Shown one piece after another: positions 60,595 through 64,000 of a stretch of 64,000 bases of DNA. A program made the position numbers and the translations under genes. The stretch spans positions 1 through 64,000 of the forward strand of contig JAXEWB010000011.1 in the NCBI GenBank assembly GCA_034114085.1, given 5' to 3'. This DNA comes from Spiro-02 sp034114085 (GTDB lineage Bacteria; Spirochaetota; Spirochaetia; Sphaerochaetales; Sphaerochaetaceae). Numbering within the stretch: the stretch's first letter is position 1; each line of letters begins with the position of its first letter. The notes beneath the pieces were generated by a model that saw only the letters and a list, made by a program, of their open reading frames with translations, was not told the DNA's origin and did no database searches.

Positions 60595-62976
60595 CTACCC
60601 CAGTTCAACGTAGGTCTTGCCCATGCCGCCGTCCTCGGGCAAAGCGAAATGATACCCGGAAACCGTTTTTTGGGTCTTCAAGTAGTCGGCTATGCCGCGG
60701 GACAGGATTCCGTCGCCATAGCCATGTATGATTGAGAACGTAGCTACGCCATGGACGATGCAGGCCTCGATTTCAGCGGCGACCCGCTCCAGCGCCTCGT
60801 CCAGCGTACAACCGCGGACATCGATGGTCAGCTTCGGCTTTGGAGCGGAACTCTGATAGGAGACGCTGACCTTCGGGGCTTGGGACGAACGTACGGGCAA
60901 CGAAAGGTCGGCTTCCTTCAACGAGAATTTCATCGGGCCTATGGCGACGATCCACTTGCCTTTGCCGTCCGCCCGCAGGATACGGCCTTCCCGCTTGTGT
61001 ACGCCGCACAGCACGTCCATACCGGGGGCAAATACGATTTTTCCCACTGAGGCCATCGCCAGCCGAGCGAGCTGCTGCTCCTTCGCATCCTGCTTTTCAG
61101 CCGCCTGACGTTCCTTCTCTTCCATCGAGGCGATGAACTGACGGACCTTGAGGGTCTTCTCACGGGTAATCTCCCCCTCCCGCAACTCGGCGACCAAGTT
61201 TTCCAGTTCCTTCCGTTTCTGGCTGATGAACTGGCGCAAGTCCCCGAGCTGTTCCTTGCGGACGAGGTTTTCCTGCTGGTCCACCTTGAGCCGCTTCAAC
61301 TCAACGTCCTTGACCTGGGACTGTAGCTGGCGATAACGAAGCTCAATCTGGTGCTCCCGCTCGTCAGCCTCCTTGCGCCGCTGTTCCAGCCCCTTGATGA
61401 TCGTGCTGATCTGGACGCTTTCATCACCCAAATACCCTTGGGCGGCCTTGATCACGGAATCGGGCAGACGCATTCGCCTGGCAGTATCCACCGCATGACT
61501 CTCGCCTGGCACTCCGCTGATTACATGGAAGGTCGGTTCGTGTGTACGTTCGTCAAATTCCATCGAAGCGTTGAGCACCTCGTCGGAAGCGTAGGCATAC
61601 TGCTTCAATACTCCGTGATGACTCGTCACCAGCGTCAACGCAGCATGGGACACGCTGTATTCCATGACCGCACGGGCGATGGCGGCACCCTCCACAGGAT
61701 CGGTACCGCTGCCAAGCTCATCGAGTATCACAAGGCTGCGGGGTGTACAGGCATGGAGAATCAAGCCGACCTGCTTCATGTGGCCGCTGAACGTCGAAAG
61801 TTGCTGTTCGATGCTCTGGTCGTCGCCGATATCGGTGTAGACACCATCAAAAATGGGAAGGGAGCTTCCTTCTGTCGCCGGGATGAAACCGCAGAACTGG
61901 TTGAGCAACGCGAACAGCCCGACAGTCTTGATCGTGACGGTCTTGCCGCCGGCGTTCGGCCCGCTGATCACGACCGCCCTGATCGATTCGTCCAGTTCCA
62001 TGGTGATTGGCACAGCCTCGCCCTTGAGCAGGGGATGGCGCGCGCCAAGCAGCCGGCAGGCGGTGCGTTCAGAAAGTTCCGTTGCGACGCACCGATTCTT
62101 GTGCGCCCATCTCGCACAGGCGTACAAAGCGTCTGCCTGGGCGATATCGCGGGTCAGCACCCGAAGCTGGTCCTCGCAACCGCGGACTTTGCGGGTCAGT
62201 TCGCCGAGGATACGGGCGATCTCGATCATCACCTGTTGTTCGGCCATGATGACGCCGTTGTTCAGTTCCACAAGCCGGTACGGTTCTACGAACACCGTTG
62301 AACCACTGGAACTGGTACTGTGGACGAAGCCCTGAACCTCGCCCCGCTGGTCATTGCGCACAGGCATCACGATACGTCCGTCGCGATATACCGGCTGGTC
62401 GTTCTGCATCACCGCTCCGCTGGCATGGATGAAATCCTGACTGTACCTTGCTCGTTCAGCCCTGCGACGGTCGATCTCTTTTTTCAGTGAGCGAATCGCG
62501 GGATGGGTCTCCTTGACCTGGCCGGGAGATTCAAGGGCGTCGAGCAGGTCGTCTGCGAGAAGCCGCAGCTCGTCTGGAATGTCGGCAAGCAGCGAAACCG
62601 CGGGATTCGGAACGGCGGGCGCGTTGGCGTTGCCGTCGGCGGACACCGGGCTACGGAAAAACTCACGCAGCGCCACCGCCGCATGGATGTAGCAGCCGAT
62701 ATCGTACAGATGCACGCCATCGAGGGCGACGCCCGGCCGGGACAACGCCCGCAACGCTTCGGCGAGGGGAGGAAACTGCTCAGGCACGCTACCTTTGCCC
62801 GACGACAGGATCTTGACGATATCACCGACCAGAACCTGACGTTGCCGCAACTGTTCCCGGTCGGTAATGAAATGGCTCAGCCGAAGCTGTTCGGCTCCGT
62901 CCTCGCTCAATGCGCATGATACGATATCCTTCAATACGGCTTGAAAGCCCAAATCTTCAAGAGTCTTCTTCCACAT
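60595..62976 (-). CDS. mutS2: MutS2 (recombination/ribosome-rescue ATPase)
   Basis: About 793 aa. MutS-type ATPase with Walker A SGPNAGGKTVTIKT and ILDELGSGTDPVEG, a coiled-coil clamp (about 510-620), and a C-terminal Smr domain with DVRGCTLDEALE and IIHGYGDGILSRGI. Family acts against homologous recombination or on collided ribosomes. The start could be ATG 62976 or TTG 62985; both overlap rsgA. Confidence 0.94.
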   Translation of the reverse strand: MWKKTLEDLGFQAVLKDIVSCALSEDGAEQLRLSHFITDREQLRQRQVLVGDIVKILSSGKGSVPEQFPPLAEALRALSRPGVALDGVHLYDIGCYIHAAVALREFFRSPVSADGNANAPAVPNPAVSLLADIPDELRLLADDLLDALESPGQVKETHPAIRSLKKEIDRRRAERARYSQDFIHASGAVMQNDQPVYRDGRIVMPVRNDQRGEVQGFVHSTSSSGSTVFVEPYRLVELNNGVIMAEQQVMIEIARILGELTRKVRGCEDQLRVLTRDIAQADALYACARWAHKNRCVATELSERTACRLLGARHPLLKGEAVPITMELDESIRAVVISGPNAGGKTVTIKTVGLFALLNQFCGFIPATEGSSLPIFDGVYTDIGDDQSIEQQLSTFSGHMKQVGLILHACTPRSLVILDELGSGTDPVEGAAIARAVMEYSVSHAALTLVTSHHGVLKQYAYASDEVLNASMEFDERTHEPTFHVISGVPGESHAVDTARRMRLPDSVIKAAQGYLGDESVQISTIIKGLEQRRKEADEREHQIELRYRQLQSQVKDVELKRLKVDQQENLVRKEQLGDLRQFISQKRKELENLVAELREGEITREKTLKVRQFIASMEEKERQAAEKQDAKEQQLARLAMASVGKIVFAPGMDVLCGVHKREGRILRADGKGKWIVAIGPMKFSLKEADLSLPVRSSQAPKVSVSYQSSAPKPKLTIDVRGCTLDEALERVAAEIEACIVHGVATFSIIHGYGDGILSRGIADYLKTQKTVSGYHFALPEDGGMGKTYVELG

Positions 62977-63997
62977 GGTCTTCAACGGTCTTCCCCACCC
63001 CGTCCCGACTGTCCATCAGCTTGTTCTTCCTATGGAATTTCCCGCTTTTGCTCGTGGTGACAGCCCTCCCACTCGCCTTGTAATTCTCGGTCATCCATTG
63101 GGGAACGCGATCCTCCAACGATGCAAGCATTCGCAGATAGCTCTCATACCGGTCGTAATGGATATCCCCCTCCTCCACCAGTTCCTTGACTTTGCACCCC
63201 GGCTCCTGGTCGTGCAGGCAACCGGCATACTCACACTGGGACGCCACCGCCCGGAACTCAGGAAAAGACTCGGCCACCAGATGAGGGTCACCATGCGGAA
63301 CAAGGATTTCCCTGACGCCCGGAGTATCGACGACCGTAAAACCGGGACCGTCGAGCAGCAGGGAATGATTGGTAGTGTGGCACCCCCGGTTGAACTTCTG
63401 GGACACCTCTCCGGTCCGTTGATTCGCTTGGTCGCCAAGCAACCTGTTGATCAGCGTCGACTTGCCGACCCCGCTCTGACCTACGAACGCCACGGTCAGC
63501 CCCTGCAGCGCCTGGGCGAGGGCGTCGGTGTTCTCCCCCGTCTTGGCGGAAACCGCCATGGTACGGTAACCAAGTTCATCGAACAGATGGAACCGTTCAT
63601 ATTCATCCTCGGTCAGAAGAATGTCGCACTTGTTCATGACGAGCATCACATCGACACCCCGGGCGCAGACGATCACCCGGTCGATGAACCGGGGGCGAAA
63701 CGGAGGGGTGTCGGCGGAACAGACGCAGATGATCAGGTCCATATTGGCGACTACCGTCTGGTTGCATTCGCCCTTGACGTTCCAGCGCTGAAAACTGTTC
63801 ATCCTTGGCTGGCGTGCCGTGATCAACCCGCTTGAACCGTCCTGCGGCAGGAAAGAAACCTTGTCGCCGACGGCCAGCGGATTGTATTCCCCTTGGATAT
63901 CGGTCAGTTGCTTGCCCTTGATACGGCATTGGTAGGCCACATCCCCGCAACGGACGGTATATATGTTGTTGATGCCACGGCAGACAATGCCATCCAT
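62957..63997 (-). CDS. rsgA: Ribosome small-subunit GTPase RsgA
   Basis: 346 aa. OB fold at the N-terminus, then a circularly permuted GTPase: G4 MNKCDI, G5 VSAKTG, G1 GQSGVGKSTLIN, G3 DTPGVRE. A zinc knuckle CEYAGCLHDQEPGC follows. Matures the 30S subunit. The basic C-terminal tail (SKSGKFHRKNKL) is typical. Start ATG at the window edge; its ribosome site is outside. Confidence 0.94.
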   Translation of the reverse strand: MDGIVCRGINNIYTVRCGDVAYQCRIKGKQLTDIQGEYNPLAVGDKVSFLPQDGSSGLITARQPRMNSFQRWNVKGECNQTVVANMDLIICVCSADTPPFRPRFIDRVIVCARGVDVMLVMNKCDILLTEDEYERFHLFDELGYRTMAVSAKTGENTDALAQALQGLTVAFVGQSGVGKSTLINRLLGDQANQRTGEVSQKFNRGCHTTNHSLLLDGPGFTVVDTPGVREILVPHGDPHLVAESFPEFRAVASQCEYAGCLHDQEPGCKVKELVEEGDIHYDRYESYLRMLASLEDRVPQWMTENYKASGRAVTTSKSGKFHRKNKLMDSRDGVGKTVEDHVEEDS

Positions 63998-64000
63998 CGG

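Overview
The window reads as spirochaete chromosome, most likely Sphaerochaetaceae or a close relative. The basis is a V-type ATPase operon in the spirochaetal order (E, DUF2764, A, B, D, I, K), a gapA-pgk-tpiA-secG cluster, PnrA/BMP-type nucleoside import, an LptD-like protein and a DUF3793-flavodoxin pair. Base composition is moderately GC-rich in genes, and intergenic DNA is distinctly AT-rich around 46 kb. Nearly all genes lie on the minus strand and many are tightly overlapped (ATGA junctions). No rRNA or tRNA gene was seen; the one standard RNA gene is tmRNA.

Layout. 1-772: an 11-bp tandem repeat, then ssrA (tmRNA) with promoter and terminator. 846-9926: a minus-strand nucleoside/ribose salvage operon that starts with an unusual LacI-ribokinase fusion, followed by ADP-ribosylglycohydrolase, BMP binding protein, ABC ATPase, two permeases and a nucleoside hydrolase. 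10064-18355: carbohydrate genes (TauE/SafE exporter, AraM-like dehydrogenase, L-fucose/L-arabinose isomerase family with a perfect 22-bp operator, sirtuin, SDR, four-carbon acid sugar kinase, patatin). 18469-20679: miaB and folD. 20.8-21.6 kb: 11-bp repeats and a broken REP-type (RAYT) transposase. 21866-23736: an outer-membrane protein and a lipoprotein. 24-31 kb: phosphoribosyltransferase, map, nusB, a SurA-like isomerase, a flavodoxin and the glycolytic cluster. 31-43.4 kb: a long housekeeping operon ispG-uvrA-lptD-phoH-pgpH-ybeY-corC. 43.6-47.5 kb: a diguanylate cyclase with a Cys-motif sensor, flavodoxin plus DUF3793, and DUF1848. 47.8-55.1 kb: the V-ATPase. 55.6-59.3 kb: an accessory patch with two GIY-YIG-like paralogues, a RAYT-derived protein lacking the HUH motif, an antitoxin remnant, uridine phosphorylase and a DUF6530-like gene. 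59.5-64 kb: a YkvA/DUF1232 membrane protein, mutS2 and rsgA.

The most remarkable item is in the gene-free, AT-rich stretch at 46.3-46.5 kb. A short plus-strand locus encodes four consecutive hairpins, each a near-perfect copy of a tRNA anticodon stem-loop: a 5-bp stem and a 7-nt loop of form CUNNAAA, with anticodons AGA, GUA, CGA and GCA. The last one is built into the loop of the intrinsic terminator. All four loops carry A36-A37-A38, the recognition signature of the i6A37 modification pathway (MiaA, then MiaB), and all correspond to tRNAs reading U-initial codons. The locus lies next to a flavodoxin/DUF3793 operon that carries an inverted-repeat operator. I propose it as a small RNA made of anticodon-arm mimics, a candidate decoy or sponge for a tRNA-modifying or tRNA-cleaving enzyme. 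That role is inference; the hairpins themselves are read directly from the sequence.
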